A stretch of 48,509 bases of DNA from Bacteroides finegoldii DSM 17565 (GCF_000156195.1 NZ_GG688325.1:1-48509), one strand, 5' to 3'. Shown: positions 16,195 to 24,709, counted from the stretch's first letter. Notes: a model not told the origin generated them from the sequence alone. Translations and numbers: made by a program.

Positions 16195-16725
16195 ATGGAT
16201 TTGCAGATTATCCAAAACAAGATTTTTGAGGTCAGAAGTTGCCGGGTGATGCTCGATTATCATTTGGCAGAACTCTACCAAGTGGAAACACGAGCCTTGA
16301 AGCAGGCGGTCAAGCGCAATATCGAGCGTTTTCCGGGTGATTTTATGTTTGTACTCACCCAAGAGGAAGCTAACTTGCTGTTATCCATAGGGGTATCACA
16401 AAATGTGATACCCCCTGCTTACAACTTCGGCGTTGCTATGCCTATGGCTTTCACCGAGCAGGGCGTAGCCATGCTTTCTTCGGTTCTCCGCTCCAAAGTA
16501 GCCATAGAAGTAAACATTTCAATCATGCGGGCTTTTGTCCTCATGCGCCAAATGGCAATCGGTTACGAGGAACTGTCAAGGCGCATCGAGGAACTGGAGG
16601 TAAGCACCGATGCGCAGTTCAACGAACTGTACCAAGTCCTTACCCAGCTTTTGAGCCAGTCGAAACAACAGAAAGAACGCCGTCCGGTAGGTTTCGTTAC
16701 CTATAACCGTGGCAAGAACGAATAG
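16195..16725 (+). CDS. ORF6N-domain protein
   Basis: A 176-aa protein beginning MDLQIIQNKIFEVRSCRVML, the standard ORF6N start, and containing the DNA-binding ORF6N domain to about residue 95 (AFTEQGVAMLSSVL), then a helical C-terminus. ORF6N proteins are common in phages and ICEs, and their role is unclear. The start is taken at ATG 16195; longer starts are less likely. A perfect 11-bp inverted repeat lies inside the coding region at 16390-16414. It follows the integrase by 84 bp and may be involved in element control. Confidence 0.85.
   Translation: MDLQIIQNKIFEVRSCRVMLDYHLAELYQVETRALKQAVKRNIERFPGDFMFVLTQEEANLLLSIGVSQNVIPPAYNFGVAMPMAFTEQGVAMLSSVLRSKVAIEVNISIMRAFVLMRQMAIGYEELSRRIEELEVSTDAQFNELYQVLTQLLSQSKQQKERRPVGFVTYNRGKNE
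16390..16414. repeat. Perfect inverted repeat inside the ORF6N gene
   Basis: GGGGTATCACA (16390-16400) and TGTGATACCCC (16404-16414) with a 3-nt spacer. It encodes the part of the ORF6N domain that, from memory, differs most between homologues. Confidence 0.6.
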
Positions 16726-16747
16726 GTAACGATTTCGGTAACGAAAT
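16726..16747 (+). repeat. Integrase arm-type site candidates, right side
   Basis: GGTAACGATTT followed directly by CGGTAACGAAAT. The first word is identical to the one at 14773-14783, so the integrase/ORF6N pair is flanked by the same repeats. Confidence 0.45.
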
Positions 16748-17359
16748 TCCACTTAATAACCTATATCCCAGCATTGTACATTCTTCCACCTTGCGGGCAG
16801 TCTACCGACTACCCGCATTTTTTATATCCTTTTCCAACTGGCACATTTCCCGAAACGCCAGCCGTGCGTGGCATGGCTGACTGTATTTCGTGAAAAGAGC
16901 CGTTGGAAACCCGCACAAGCGTATTGCAAGCAAGCTCACAACACCCTTGCCTTTCCCGCCCGCATGGAGTGTTCCCTAAAAGATGAAAGAGAACAGGCAC
17001 TTTTCCCCAGTTTCCCTATTTGTAAATCTTCCTCTTACGCAGTCCCCCAGCCGGGACAGTCGTTTTAATCATTTCAATAGGCAAAGGTAGTTACGTGTTC
17101 TTCACGATTTTGCAAGGTCGAGCCGTTCCGGTTTGGCGAAAAAATCTTCCCTGCCTTGCGAGGTATTTTTTGCCCAAAACCTTGCAAACTCTAAACACTA
17201 CCCTTTTACGCCTATGTGAAACGAAAACGACCGACCCGACCGGAAGACGCATAAAAAAAAAGTCGGATTTACGGGAAACAGGAAAAAAATTCAGTGAAAC
17301 TTCAACTCCCTCACCTCTCAAATCCGCATAAAATTAAAAACTTAAAAAATTACAGCAAT
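16726..17359. other. 634-bp non-coding region between ORF6N and ardA
   Basis: It begins with a direct repeat of the arm-type word (GGTAACGATTT then GGTAACGAAAT, 16726-16747). An inverted repeat TTTGCAAGGT (17109-17118) / ACCTTGCAAA (17179-17188) follows, with CCTTGCGAGG between. Open frames on both strands here are short and do not look like genes. It may hold integrase sites, or a leading-region or single-strand promoter for ardA. Confidence 0.45.
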
Positions 17360-17893
17360 ATGGAAGCAAAGGTATTATCGGAAGCAAAAGTTTATGTAGG
17401 CACTTATGCCAAGTACAACAACGGTTCATTGTCCGGCGCATGGCTCGACCTTTCGGACTATTCGGACAAGGAAGAATTTTATGAAGCCTGCCGGGAACTT
17501 CACAAGGACGAGGAAGATGCGGAATACATGTTTCAGGACTGGGAGAACGTGCCGGAGGGCTTAATCGGCGAAAGCTGGATTTCTGAAAACTTCTTCGCCC
17601 TGCGTGATGCGGTGGAGGATTTGAGCGACACCGAGCAGGAAGCCTTTTTCGTGTGGTGCAACTATAAAAGCCATGATTTGGGCGAGGAAGATGCGGACGA
17701 CCTTGTACGTGATTTCCGGGACGAGTATCTGGGTCAATATGACGATGAAGAAGATTTCGCCTATGAAATTATCGAGGAATGCTACGACCTGCCGGAGTTC
17801 GCAAAGACCTATTTCGATTATGAAAAGTTCGCCCGTGACCTTTTTATGTGCGATTACTGGTTTGATGACGGTTTTGTGTTCCGTGCGGCATAA
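17360..17893 (+). CDS. ardA: ArdA antirestriction protein
   Basis: A 177-aa very acidic protein with the ArdA start (VYVGTYAKYNNGSLSGAWLD) and the typical C-terminal acidic blocks. ArdA mimics bent B-form DNA and blocks type I restriction enzymes, protecting newly transferred DNA. ATG 17360 (MEAKVLSEAK) is preferred over an upstream in-frame start that would add unrelated residues. It heads a plus-strand set of small ICE genes and helps the element enter new hosts. Confidence 0.93.
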   Translation: MEAKVLSEAKVYVGTYAKYNNGSLSGAWLDLSDYSDKEEFYEACRELHKDEEDAEYMFQDWENVPEGLIGESWISENFFALRDAVEDLSDTEQEAFFVWCNYKSHDLGEEDADDLVRDFRDEYLGQYDDEEDFAYEIIEECYDLPEFAKTYFDYEKFARDLFMCDYWFDDGFVFRAA

Positions 17894-17945
17894 CAACCAA
17901 TCCGGGCGGGGTGTCAAAGCCCTGCCCGTTAAAAACGACCAAGCG

Positions 17946-18158
17946 ATGAAACGGAAAAGCATTTATAAAATCCTTTGGCGGGTGTTGCTGCTCTGCCTTG
18001 CATGGCGGTTTACCAGCGTAGCCGGAGCAGGCACGGCGATAACGGCGTATATCGTGTTTTGTGCCGCCCGTTTCCTGCTCCGGGTCTGCCTTTCAGCCCT
18101 TTATGCGCTGGGCGTGGCTCTGCTTTTCCTGCTGTTGCTTTCTTTACTGATATTATAA
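17946..18158 (+). CDS. Small ICE membrane protein
   Basis: A 70-aa protein from ATG 17946 with a basic N-terminus (MKRKSIYKILWRV) and two hydrophobic helices (about residues 10-35 and 40-70). I do not recognise a named family. It sits between ardA and a DUF3873 gene in a compact plus-strand operon. The start at 17946 fits the operon; an upstream extension in the same frame overlaps ardA and is less likely. Confidence 0.6.
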   Translation: MKRKSIYKILWRVLLLCLAWRFTSVAGAGTAITAYIVFCAARFLLRVCLSALYALGVALLFLLLLSLLIL

Positions 18159-18180
18159 CCATTAAAAAAAATAGAACATC

Positions 18181-18402
18181 ATGCAGTCACTTAACAAAAA
18201 CGGGGTAAGCATTACCCAAACACCGGGAGAAGAAAAGTTCGTGAAATGCTGTTTAGGGGCTTTCAGGGGACAAATTTATTATCAATATGACTACCGCCAC
18301 ACGGACGGCGAACTTTTCAGCACGGTAGCCAAAACGCTGGACGAGTGCCGCCGCAGGCGTGACGAATGGATAGCGAAGAAGAACGGAGTAATAAACAAGT
18401 AA
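18181..18402 (+). CDS. DUF3873 family protein
   Basis: A 73-aa protein (NGVSITQTPGEEKFV ... CRRRRDEWIAKKNG) matching the DUF3873 pattern found after ardA in Bacteroides conjugative elements. It lacks a signal peptide and has a basic C-terminus. Function is unknown. It is 22 bp downstream of the small membrane protein and 11 bp upstream of the next gene. Confidence 0.75.
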   Translation: MQSLNKNGVSITQTPGEEKFVKCCLGAFRGQIYYQYDYRHTDGELFSTVAKTLDECRRRRDEWIAKKNGVINK

Positions 18403-18413
18403 ATTTTAGGGAC

Positions 18414-18896
18414 ATGAAAACAACAGAAGTAAACAAGGAGCTTATCGGCAGGCGTTGCGAGTGCATTTTTACGGGCTTAATGGTAACGGGCGTTATCGAG
18501 GACACAGAAGAAAACGAACACACCATAGAGGTAAAAGTCCGTTTCGACCACCCGCACCAGTGGGGCGATGATTTGTATAATGATGTGTGGGCGTGGGGGC
18601 GCAAAATAGACGAGTTCGGCACGCTGCACCATTTGCAACTGTTGGAGGATAAACCGGACTTTCAGATAATGACGGTAGTTTTCGGCGAACCAATCAGCCG
18701 GATAGACCGCAGTGTTTTTGAAGATGTTGCAACGTGGGGTGTCTGTTCCCTGCAAGGCTGGGTAAACAGCTATGAAAGTGTCCGGTTTGTAGCTATAGAC
18801 GACCATACGGCAATCATCACGGGCGAATATAACATGGAGCAGGTAAAGGTGTGGTTAGAGAAATACACGTCCATAAAGAGCCTTAAAACCAGTTGA
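18414..18896 (+). CDS. Hypothetical ICE protein (160 aa)
   Basis: ATG 18414 starts MKTTEVNKELIGRRCECIF. The N-terminal half looks like a small beta-barrel (VTGVIEDTEENEHTIEVKVRF), and the C-terminal half contains WGVCSLQGWVNSYESVRF and an acidic end. No family is recognised. It is the last gene of the ardA operon and is followed by a strong terminator hairpin at 18902-18924. Confidence 0.65.
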   Translation: MKTTEVNKELIGRRCECIFTGLMVTGVIEDTEENEHTIEVKVRFDHPHQWGDDLYNDVWAWGRKIDEFGTLHHLQLLEDKPDFQIMTVVFGEPISRIDRSVFEDVATWGVCSLQGWVNSYESVRFVAIDDHTAIITGEYNMEQVKVWLEKYTSIKSLKTS

Positions 18897-18901
18897 TAGA
18901 A

Positions 18902-18924
18902 AACGGCGGCTGCTTGCCGCCGTT
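18902..18924 (+). terminator. Terminator of the ardA operon
   Basis: Perfect 9-bp stem AACGGCGGC / GCCGCCGTT with loop TGCTT, directly after the stop codon at 18896. A T-rich stretch follows. Confidence 0.75.
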
Positions 18925-18996
18925 ACTTTCTTCCGTGAGCCTGCCAGCGGGTGAAGAAAGTAACAAAGAAGCCTTTCGTTTTCCCTATCATGGAAA

Positions 18997-19024
18997 CATC
19001 CCGCCGATGCTTCCCGGCGGGATG
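18997..19024. terminator. Second hairpin between convergent operons
   Basis: Perfect 10-bp stem CATCCCGCCG / CGGCGGGATG with an 8-nt loop. It lies between the end of the ardA operon and the end of the tra operon and probably separates the two. Confidence 0.55.
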
Positions 19025-19099
19025 TCTGCCCGATATTTACGCTTTGCGTATCATTCCATACCCGGTTTCCCAAGAGGATGATAAAAACGAATGTCGCAA

Positions 19100-19420
19100 C
19101 TATAAATCCTCATAGTGAATAAATTTTACACCAAGTATGCACACGGTTTCTTCTTCCTCGATGTCATATTTCCATGTCCGTTTATTGACAAGCATTTCCG
19201 TGTCGCAATCGAACCATTCCATTACAGGCGCATCATCTTCTTCGTCCGCCCATTTGAAAACCTGATTGGACGGCGTTTTCCATAATTCAGCACTGTCACG
19301 TTCGGAAATACAGTCCTTGTCCATAATGATGATGTCACCTACTGCCGGAACTGTATCTGTTTCCAACGTGGTTTCTATGTACCACGAGATGCCTTCTATA
19401 TCCAATTCTATTTTTACCAT
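19100..19420 (-). CDS. Hypothetical protein at the end of the tra operon
   Basis: A 106-aa acidic protein (start MVKIELDIEGISWYIETT) with a beta-rich pattern (VGDIIIMDKDCI, ETVCILGVKFIHYEDL). It follows traQ by 12 bp on the same strand, so it is probably the last gene of the transfer operon. No family is recognised, and no signal peptide or membrane helix is seen. Confidence 0.6.
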   Translation of the reverse strand: MVKIELDIEGISWYIETTLETDTVPAVGDIIIMDKDCISERDSAELWKTPSNQVFKWADEEDDAPVMEWFDCDTEMLVNKRTWKYDIEEEETVCILGVKFIHYEDL

Positions 19421-19432
19421 GTCGTTTTATTA

Positions 19433-19891
19433 TTAGGGGGTTATTGTTTCCGTTTCTTCTTCGCTGTTGTCATTATTGAATGATAGTGTAAGTTGCTGCA
19501 TCTGCCCGAAGCTGTCGATGATATAAATGTCAATCGTCTGCTGGTCGGTCGATGCCGAGGTGTAGTAGAGCCAGAACGTTTCTTTCTCCAGCGGGTAGAG
19601 GTCATTGGGCAGGAACACCGTGCCGTTATCCATTTCCAGCTTCCCTTTGCCGTCCGGCTGGAAATACCTTATCTGATAGGTAGTCGGCTGGTAATAGCCG
19701 CCACGCACCAGTCGGCAGCGTATTTCGGCGGTTTCCCCGACTTTCAGCCTTTTGGGTACTGGCAGTGTTTCGATGCTGAACGGGTACGCCTGCTGAATAT
19801 CCAAGTTGTCATTACAGGCGGTGACAAGCACGAGGGCGGCCACGATGTAGCAGCCCATGATGATTTTATACATTACATTCTTCATATACAT
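19433..19891 (-). CDS. traQ: Conjugal transfer protein TraQ (DUF3872)
   Basis: A 152-aa lipoprotein-like protein: signal segment MGCYIVAALVLVTAC with a lipobox Cys, then a beta-sandwich domain (PVPKRLKVGETAEIRCRLV ... QIRYFQPDGKGKLEM) that matches DUF3872/TraQ of CTnDOT-like elements. It follows traO by 13 bp. The start MYMKN is embedded in the repeated leader motif TATATAATAATGTAT (19885-19900). Its role in mating-channel assembly is not defined. Confidence 0.88.
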   Translation of the reverse strand: MYMKNVMYKIIMGCYIVAALVLVTACNDNLDIQQAYPFSIETLPVPKRLKVGETAEIRCRLVRGGYYQPTTYQIRYFQPDGKGKLEMDNGTVFLPNDLYPLEKETFWLYYTSASTDQQTIDIYIIDSFGQMQQLTLSFNNDNSEEETETITP

Positions 19892-19900
19892 TATTATATA
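19885..19900 (-). repeat. Repeated leader motif, copy at traO/traQ
   Basis: Read on the minus strand: TATATAATAATGTATA, a few bases after the traO stop and containing the traQ ATG. Copies of the same word occur after traD (28684-28698) and after mobC (34814-34828). Confidence 0.6.
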
Positions 19901-19904
19901 GCGG

Positions 19905-20486
19905 TCAGTTGATAATGAATTTCAGTCCCAAAGATACCTGCGTGTGGAACTTGCCTATGTCCGAGCCGAACAACGCCCGTTCCCTTGCACTGACAAGCAA
20001 GGCTATCCGGTCGGTCAGGTAGGCTTCCAGTTCCAGCGTCAGCGCACCGCCGTAGATGAAGCAATCCTTATCCAGCAAGGTAGAGCCGTCCGGCAGCAGC
20101 TTTTCGCTTCGGTTGCTTGTTTCGTACCCGGCGAGAGCCGACAATCCCAATGAAAGGAAAAAAGTCTTTCGCCTGTCCGATAGGAATTTCAGGTAATAGC
20201 CGCCCTCTGCGGTGAACTGTTCTACGGGTATCTGCATATCCTTGTAGTCATACTTCTTGTGCAGGTATTCGCCGCCAATCACCCAGCGGTTGGCGTTCTT
20301 GGTGTAAACGCTGTACGCCGCCCCGATGTGGTAGGCAAAATCCGTGTCGGAGTTCCAATGCACCCCGTCCGCCATGCCCGCCGTGACTTGCAAGCCTTTC
20401 ATGCCCGGCAGGTATCTTTGCGCATGTGCCTGAAACGAGGTCAGGCACAGCGCAAAGAGCATCATTATAAAGATGTGTCTTTTCAT
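19905..20486 (-). CDS. traO: Conjugal transfer protein TraO
   Basis: A 193-aa protein with a cleavable signal peptide (IMMLFALCLTSFQAHAQ) and a small beta-barrel-like body (GLQVTAGMADGVHWN ... VSLGLKFIIN), ending in an outer-membrane-type hydrophobic C-terminus. It matches the TraO family of Bacteroides conjugative transposons and should sit in the outer membrane. It directly follows traN (3-bp gap). Confidence 0.9.
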   Translation of the reverse strand: MKRHIFIMMLFALCLTSFQAHAQRYLPGMKGLQVTAGMADGVHWNSDTDFAYHIGAAYSVYTKNANRWVIGGEYLHKKYDYKDMQIPVEQFTAEGGYYLKFLSDRRKTFFLSLGLSALAGYETSNRSEKLLPDGSTLLDKDCFIYGGALTLELEAYLTDRIALLVSARERALFGSDIGKFHTQVSLGLKFIIN

Positions 20487-20489
20487 TCC

Positions 20490-21425
20490 CTATTTGATTT
20501 TTAGTTCGTCAATCACTTCTGCGTTCACGATGTCGGCGTTCTCCACCCGTATGGTCTGATGCCGCCCGCCGTTCTTCTCGTAGAGTTCCACGACCAGCAG
20601 CTTGTCGTCAGGAATGGTGAACTTCGGCAGGGCGTACACCGTGCGCACGGTACTTTTTCCTGCAATCTCTATCACCTCGTTGTAGCTACGTACCGCATCC
20701 AGCACCGTTTCCTGAATAGCCGTGCGCTTGGGTACTTTCTTATCGGTTATCTTAAACTTGATGAAGTCGGTATCGAAAGGCACGTTGGAACTGTTCTTTG
20801 TCTGCGTGTGTACATAGAGCATCCCGTTATAGGTGTAAATCCCCTTGATTAAGAACTGTATGCCGAAACGCTTGCTACCCAAGTGGCGCACTTTCCGGTC
20901 ATTGTTCTTGTAGATGCTCTGCATTATCAGTTTCACCAATAGCGGGCTTTCATTCCCCAGTTCCCGGAAATAGATGTTCATCCGGGTATGTGAGAAGTCG
21001 GACGTATCTTCATTCTCCAAGAAGTCTTTCATTTCGATGTTGAGCATTTCCGGTTCACGGGCGTACTTGGCGTTGAACGAAAAGAAACTGCCGTCCTCGC
21101 AGATAACGGAGAAGTTCGTTTCTCCCGGAAAGCCCTCTGTCGTGGCTTTCACCCTGATTACGTTCTCCGCACCGTCCGCCTTACCCGCTATGATATGGTT
21201 GCTTCCCAAATCGACATAGCGGACGGCGGCGGGGAAGATGATATGCACCGTCTTGGCAAAGGTCACTTCCACGCCGTAGGGCGTAACCATTTGGCGGTAC
21301 GGGAGTTTCCGGGTAATCCCCCGGTACAAGTCGTTGCCAGCCGCATACTTCACGGTGTCAGTGGTTTGTGCGTTTGCCGCACACACGCCCAGCAAGAGGG
21401 CGAACATTACAAAAATCTGTTTCAT
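20490..21425 (-). CDS. traN: Conjugal transfer protein TraN (DUF4138, VirB9-like)
   Basis: A 311-aa protein with a signal peptide (IFVMFALLLGVCAANAQ) and the DUF4138 body. It is regarded as the VirB9-like component of the outer-membrane core of the Bacteroides type IV secretion channel. Its ATG is preceded by the leader motif ACCgtTAAAATTTCAATTA (21446-21428), also seen upstream of traE and of the DUF3945 gene. It lies between traM and traO. Confidence 0.92.
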   Translation of the reverse strand: MKQIFVMFALLLGVCAANAQTTDTVKYAAGNDLYRGITRKLPYRQMVTPYGVEVTFAKTVHIIFPAAVRYVDLGSNHIIAGKADGAENVIRVKATTEGFPGETNFSVICEDGSFFSFNAKYAREPEMLNIEMKDFLENEDTSDFSHTRMNIYFRELGNESPLLVKLIMQSIYKNNDRKVRHLGSKRFGIQFLIKGIYTYNGMLYVHTQTKNSSNVPFDTDFIKFKITDKKVPKRTAIQETVLDAVRSYNEVIEIAGKSTVRTVYALPKFTIPDDKLLVVELYEKNGGRHQTIRVENADIVNAEVIDELKIK

Positions 21426-21427
21426 TG

Positions 21428-21446
21428 CTAATTGAAATTTTAACGG
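21428..21446 (-). repeat. ACCACTAAAATTTCAATTA-type leader motif upstream of traN
   Basis: The minus strand reads ACCGTTAAAATTTCAATTA and ends 2 bp before the traN ATG. It differs by two bases from the copies at 28590-28606 and 40616-40632. Confidence 0.5.
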
Positions 21447-21458
21447 TTGATAAAATGG

Positions 21459-22772
21459 TTATTGTTGTTTGGCGTAAAGCATCACCCTGTACCCGGCTTT
21501 CAGCTTCACTTTCACGGTTCGGAACTTCTTGGCGAGGTAGCCGGACGTTCCTTGCAGCAATCCCCTTGTCACGTCCATAGCCACCTGCTGCCCGGCACTT
21601 TGGGCAAAGGAAATGCTTGTACCCAGCCCGCTTCCGATATTCGCCATAGCTTCGTTGAACGCTTCCTGCTCCATAGAGGACGGGACGGACAGCCCCTTTT
21701 GCCCGTCCGTGTCGAACACGGCGAGTTCCACCGGGATGATGTTGCCAGCGTACTCAATCGAGGACACCAGTATGTCAAGCCGCTCGCCCTGCACCTTTGC
21801 CGTCCCCGCCACGAGGGTATTCTTCGGCACGACTATGTTCCCCGCCTGCATGGGTTCGAGCAGCCGTAGTTTCACCGCCTGCCCGTCCGTCAGGGTTTGG
21901 TCTTGGTGGATGCAGGCGGCTACCGTGTTCTTTCCCATAGCGTACCCCGTGCCTACTGCCGTGTTGAAGCCGTAGTTTCGTGGCTGGCTGTAAGCCCGGA
22001 TGAAGTCGGCATCGCTCATGGGCTGCCGCAATCCCGAAACGGTCGTTTCCCTGACAGCCTGCACCGCCACCGCATCCGGCTTGCGGTCAATGTCGCCCGT
22101 TACCGGGACTTGTGCGACTTGTCCCTGCCCGCCGTTCATGTACTTTGCCGCCAGCTCGTAGGACTTTTCCAAGAGTGCCATTTGGTCGTCAGCGGTGGGT
22201 GTGGCGTTCTGTTGTTGCAGCCTATCGGTCAGTTCCGCTACCTGCCGCTTCAAGTCCTCTTTTTCCTCGTCCACCGCCGGAGTTTCATAGAACGTGCTTA
22301 ACTGGCGGTTGATGTCCCGGTAAGCGTATGCCGAAGAAGCACCGCCGCCCCTTTGGGGCTTCGCATCCTCTTCCGGCATCAGGTCGATTTCCGCTTGCGG
22401 TTCTTCCGCTTCATCGTTCCCGGTGAAACCGAAGTCCTGCAAGGACTGTATCTTCTCCTGCTGCCTGCGGCTTATCATCGCCTGTTCGTAAGCCTTTTGC
22501 TTGTCGGCTATAATCCCGTCCTCTGCGGGCAGGGGTATGTCGGCGTTGAAGCCGCCCACGCTTTCCACGTTCACGTCCTCTTTGCCGGAGGGTGCGAATA
22601 TCAGGTACATGCACCCGGCAAAGGCAAGGAACATCAGCGGGAAGACTATCATTTTCCTGCGCTGCTGCACCTGCTGCGGGGTAAGTTCCCGTTTGGGTTT
22701 ATCTTCCTTTTTCGGCTTCCCGTCCGCCTGCGGTACGGTCGTGCCGTTCTCATTCTTCTGTACTTCTTCCAT
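21459..22772 (-). CDS. traM: Conjugal transfer protein TraM (VirB10-like)
   Basis: A 437-aa protein with a cytoplasmic N-terminus, one membrane helix (about 40-60, MIVFPLMFLAFAGCMYLIF), a long proline/glutamate-rich periplasmic linker, and a C-terminal domain (about 260-437) ending in VKVKLKAGYRVMLYAKQQ, typical of TraM/VirB10. It links the inner-membrane machine to the outer-membrane pore. It overlaps traL by 23 bp. Confidence 0.92.
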   Translation of the reverse strand: MEEVQKNENGTTVPQADGKPKKEDKPKRELTPQQVQQRRKMIVFPLMFLAFAGCMYLIFAPSGKEDVNVESVGGFNADIPLPAEDGIIADKQKAYEQAMISRRQQEKIQSLQDFGFTGNDEAEEPQAEIDLMPEEDAKPQRGGGASSAYAYRDINRQLSTFYETPAVDEEKEDLKRQVAELTDRLQQQNATPTADDQMALLEKSYELAAKYMNGGQGQVAQVPVTGDIDRKPDAVAVQAVRETTVSGLRQPMSDADFIRAYSQPRNYGFNTAVGTGYAMGKNTVAACIHQDQTLTDGQAVKLRLLEPMQAGNIVVPKNTLVAGTAKVQGERLDILVSSIEYAGNIIPVELAVFDTDGQKGLSVPSSMEQEAFNEAMANIGSGLGTSISFAQSAGQQVAMDVTRGLLQGTSGYLAKKFRTVKVKLKAGYRVMLYAKQQ

Positions 22773-23046
22773 ATTGCGGTCTGTTTAAGGGGTTGATACT
22801 TTTGGTTGTGTCGTTGCCGTGCAACGGCAGTTGCCTGATGTGTTCTATTTGCAGCCGCCTGCCGTCCCGCTTCCCGATGTTGTAGATTGATGAAACGGTA
22901 ATGTAGATAGACAAGCCGCCAAGGAAGAAGAACATCACGAGGATAACCGCCAGCCTTTTGCCCGGCGTAATCCGTCCGCACATTCGGCGCAGGCGGTCGT
23001 CCGCCCAGTCCCGCACCTTTCCGATGTAGTTTCGTTTTCTTTCCAT
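22750..23046 (-). CDS. traL: Conjugal transfer protein TraL (DUF3989)
   Basis: A 98-aa protein with a basic cytoplasmic N-terminus and one membrane helix (LAVILVMFFFLGGLSIYITV), matching DUF3989/TraL. It sits between traK (4-bp gap) and traM (23-bp overlap). It is a small inner-membrane part of the mating apparatus; its exact role is unknown. Confidence 0.88.
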   Translation of the reverse strand: MERKRNYIGKVRDWADDRLRRMCGRITPGKRLAVILVMFFFLGGLSIYITVSSIYNIGKRDGRRLQIEHIRQLPLHGNDTTKSINPLNRPQYGRSTEE

Positions 23047-23050
23047 AAGG

Positions 23051-23674
23051 CTATCTCTTAATGGTCTGCAAATCCTTGTTCTCGGTAATGGTGAACGCTT
23101 CGATGATGAAGCCGTGCGGGTTGTTGTCGCTCCGTGTGGCGTTGAGCAGGCGGCACGAGGTCACAAGGCTTCGCACCGTCAGGCTGCTTTCCCGGACAAT
23201 CAACTGGCGGGCATACGTGTTCACCTTGTAGGGGTACTGGTCGAAGTCGCACTTCACGCTGTCAATCTCCACCGTCTGCGTGACGTTTCCGGAAATCACC
23301 CGGTTGTAGTAGCCCTTTTCCGCCAAGTCCTTGTAATAGTTGAAAGCGGTCTTGTCGGCGAGGAACAGCGAGCGTTTGATGTTGCTTTCGATAGCCCCCT
23401 TGTCGGGTGAGAGCGTGAAGAAAAGTTCGTGGAAACGCCGCACGTGCGACTTGGCTTCCACGGGTCTGTTCTGCGCCATGTCCTGCGAGAGTGCCAGCAT
23501 CAGGCTTTTGCCGTTGTCGAGGACGTATATCTTCTGCCGCTGCTTTTCGGCGAAGCTGTACGAGTTCCACACGGCAAAGCCCGTCACCAGTGCGCACAGG
23601 CAGATGAATACCAGCGCAAAGAGCCTGATTTGCCGGAAACTCGTTTCGATGTTCGTTAATGACTTAAATTCCAT
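23051..23674 (-). CDS. traK: Conjugal transfer protein TraK (VirB8-like)
   Basis: A 207-aa inner-membrane protein: N-terminal helix (IRLFALVFICLCALVTGFAVW, about 17-37) and a periplasmic domain, matching TraK of CTnDOT-type elements, the functional equivalent of VirB8. It precedes traL by 4 bp and follows traJ by 20 bp. Confidence 0.92.
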   Translation of the reverse strand: MEFKSLTNIETSFRQIRLFALVFICLCALVTGFAVWNSYSFAEKQRQKIYVLDNGKSLMLALSQDMAQNRPVEAKSHVRRFHELFFTLSPDKGAIESNIKRSLFLADKTAFNYYKDLAEKGYYNRVISGNVTQTVEIDSVKCDFDQYPYKVNTYARQLIVRESSLTVRSLVTSCRLLNATRSDNNPHGFIIEAFTITENKDLQTIKR

Positions 23675-23694
23675 ATACTAAATATTGATGTTGG

Positions 23695-24696
23695 TTATTT
23701 GAGTAGTTTCCCGGTTACTTTCCCGCTTGCCGCACCGACCGCCGCCCCGGCGATTGACCCAGCCCGTGCCACGTTGCGGTTATAGGCAGACGTACCGCCA
23801 GCCGACACTATCCAGCTTGCCACCGTTGGAATGGTGAAGTAGCCCACGATGCCGATAATCATAAAGATTACATACACGGTGCTGCTCCCGTCAGGAATGA
23901 AATTCGGGTCTGAAAGCTGCTCGATGTCTTTTTGTAGCATCAGGGTTTGTATGCGTGCCAGCACGCTGCTGAACAAGTCCGACACGGGTAGCCACAGGTA
24001 AATGGATATATAGCGTGAAATCCACTGGGTCAGCGTGCTTTGGAAACCGTCATAGACGGAAATCGCAAACGCCAGCGGACCCAGTATGCTTAACACGATT
24101 AGGAAGAACGTGCGCAGCGTGTCTATAATCAGCCCCGCCGCCTGAAAGAGCATTTCCAGCAGTTCCCTGAACCAGTCCCGGACGGACTTCTTTATATTGT
24201 ACGCCGCCCTGTCCATATACATACCCGTCATAGTTACCATATCGGAGGGCGACCAGCCCAGTTCTTCCAGTTGCCTGTCAAATTCCTCGTCCGAAGCGAG
24301 GTAAGCCGTTTCGGGGCTACGCATCAGGGCTTCATATTCCAGTCGGTCTTTCTGTGCCCGGTATTCGTTCATGTCGAAAGTCTGCGTTTCCATAAGTTGG
24401 TTGCACCCTTTCACCACTGGCGACAATACCGTGTTGATAGTCCCCAGCACGAACGTGGGAAAGAACATGATGCACAGCCCCAGCGCAAAGGGACGCAGGA
24501 GCGGGTACACGTCTATGGGTTCGGCACGTGCGAGCGACTGCCACACTTTGGCGGCTACATAGAACAGCGCACCCAGCCCGGCTATTCCTTTGGCTACCCC
24601 CGTCATGTTGCTGCACAAGGGCATCATTTCATCGTACAGCACCCGCAACACTTGGTGCAGGTTGTCAAAATCCACCGCTGCTAATAACATAGGCAT
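23695..24696 (-). CDS. traJ: Conjugal transfer protein TraJ (VirB6-like)
   Basis: A 333-aa polytopic inner-membrane protein with about six hydrophobic segments (GIAGLGALFYVAAKVW, FALGLCIMFFPTFVLGTI, TFFLIVLSILGPLAFAISVY and others). The C-terminus is rich in Gly and Ala. It matches TraJ, the VirB6-like channel component. The start may be the first or third codon (MPM). Confidence 0.92.
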   Translation of the reverse strand: MPMLLAAVDFDNLHQVLRVLYDEMMPLCSNMTGVAKGIAGLGALFYVAAKVWQSLARAEPIDVYPLLRPFALGLCIMFFPTFVLGTINTVLSPVVKGCNQLMETQTFDMNEYRAQKDRLEYEALMRSPETAYLASDEEFDRQLEELGWSPSDMVTMTGMYMDRAAYNIKKSVRDWFRELLEMLFQAAGLIIDTLRTFFLIVLSILGPLAFAISVYDGFQSTLTQWISRYISIYLWLPVSDLFSSVLARIQTLMLQKDIEQLSDPNFIPDGSSTVYVIFMIIGIVGYFTIPTVASWIVSAGGTSAYNRNVARAGSIAGAAVGAASGKVTGKLLK

Positions 24697-24709
24697 ACCG
24701 ATTTATATG

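Noticed and set aside
17091..17331. Overlapping 76-78-codon frames on both strands upstream of ardA
   Set aside because: Both strands are open because of base composition. No domain, no start context and no operon position support either.
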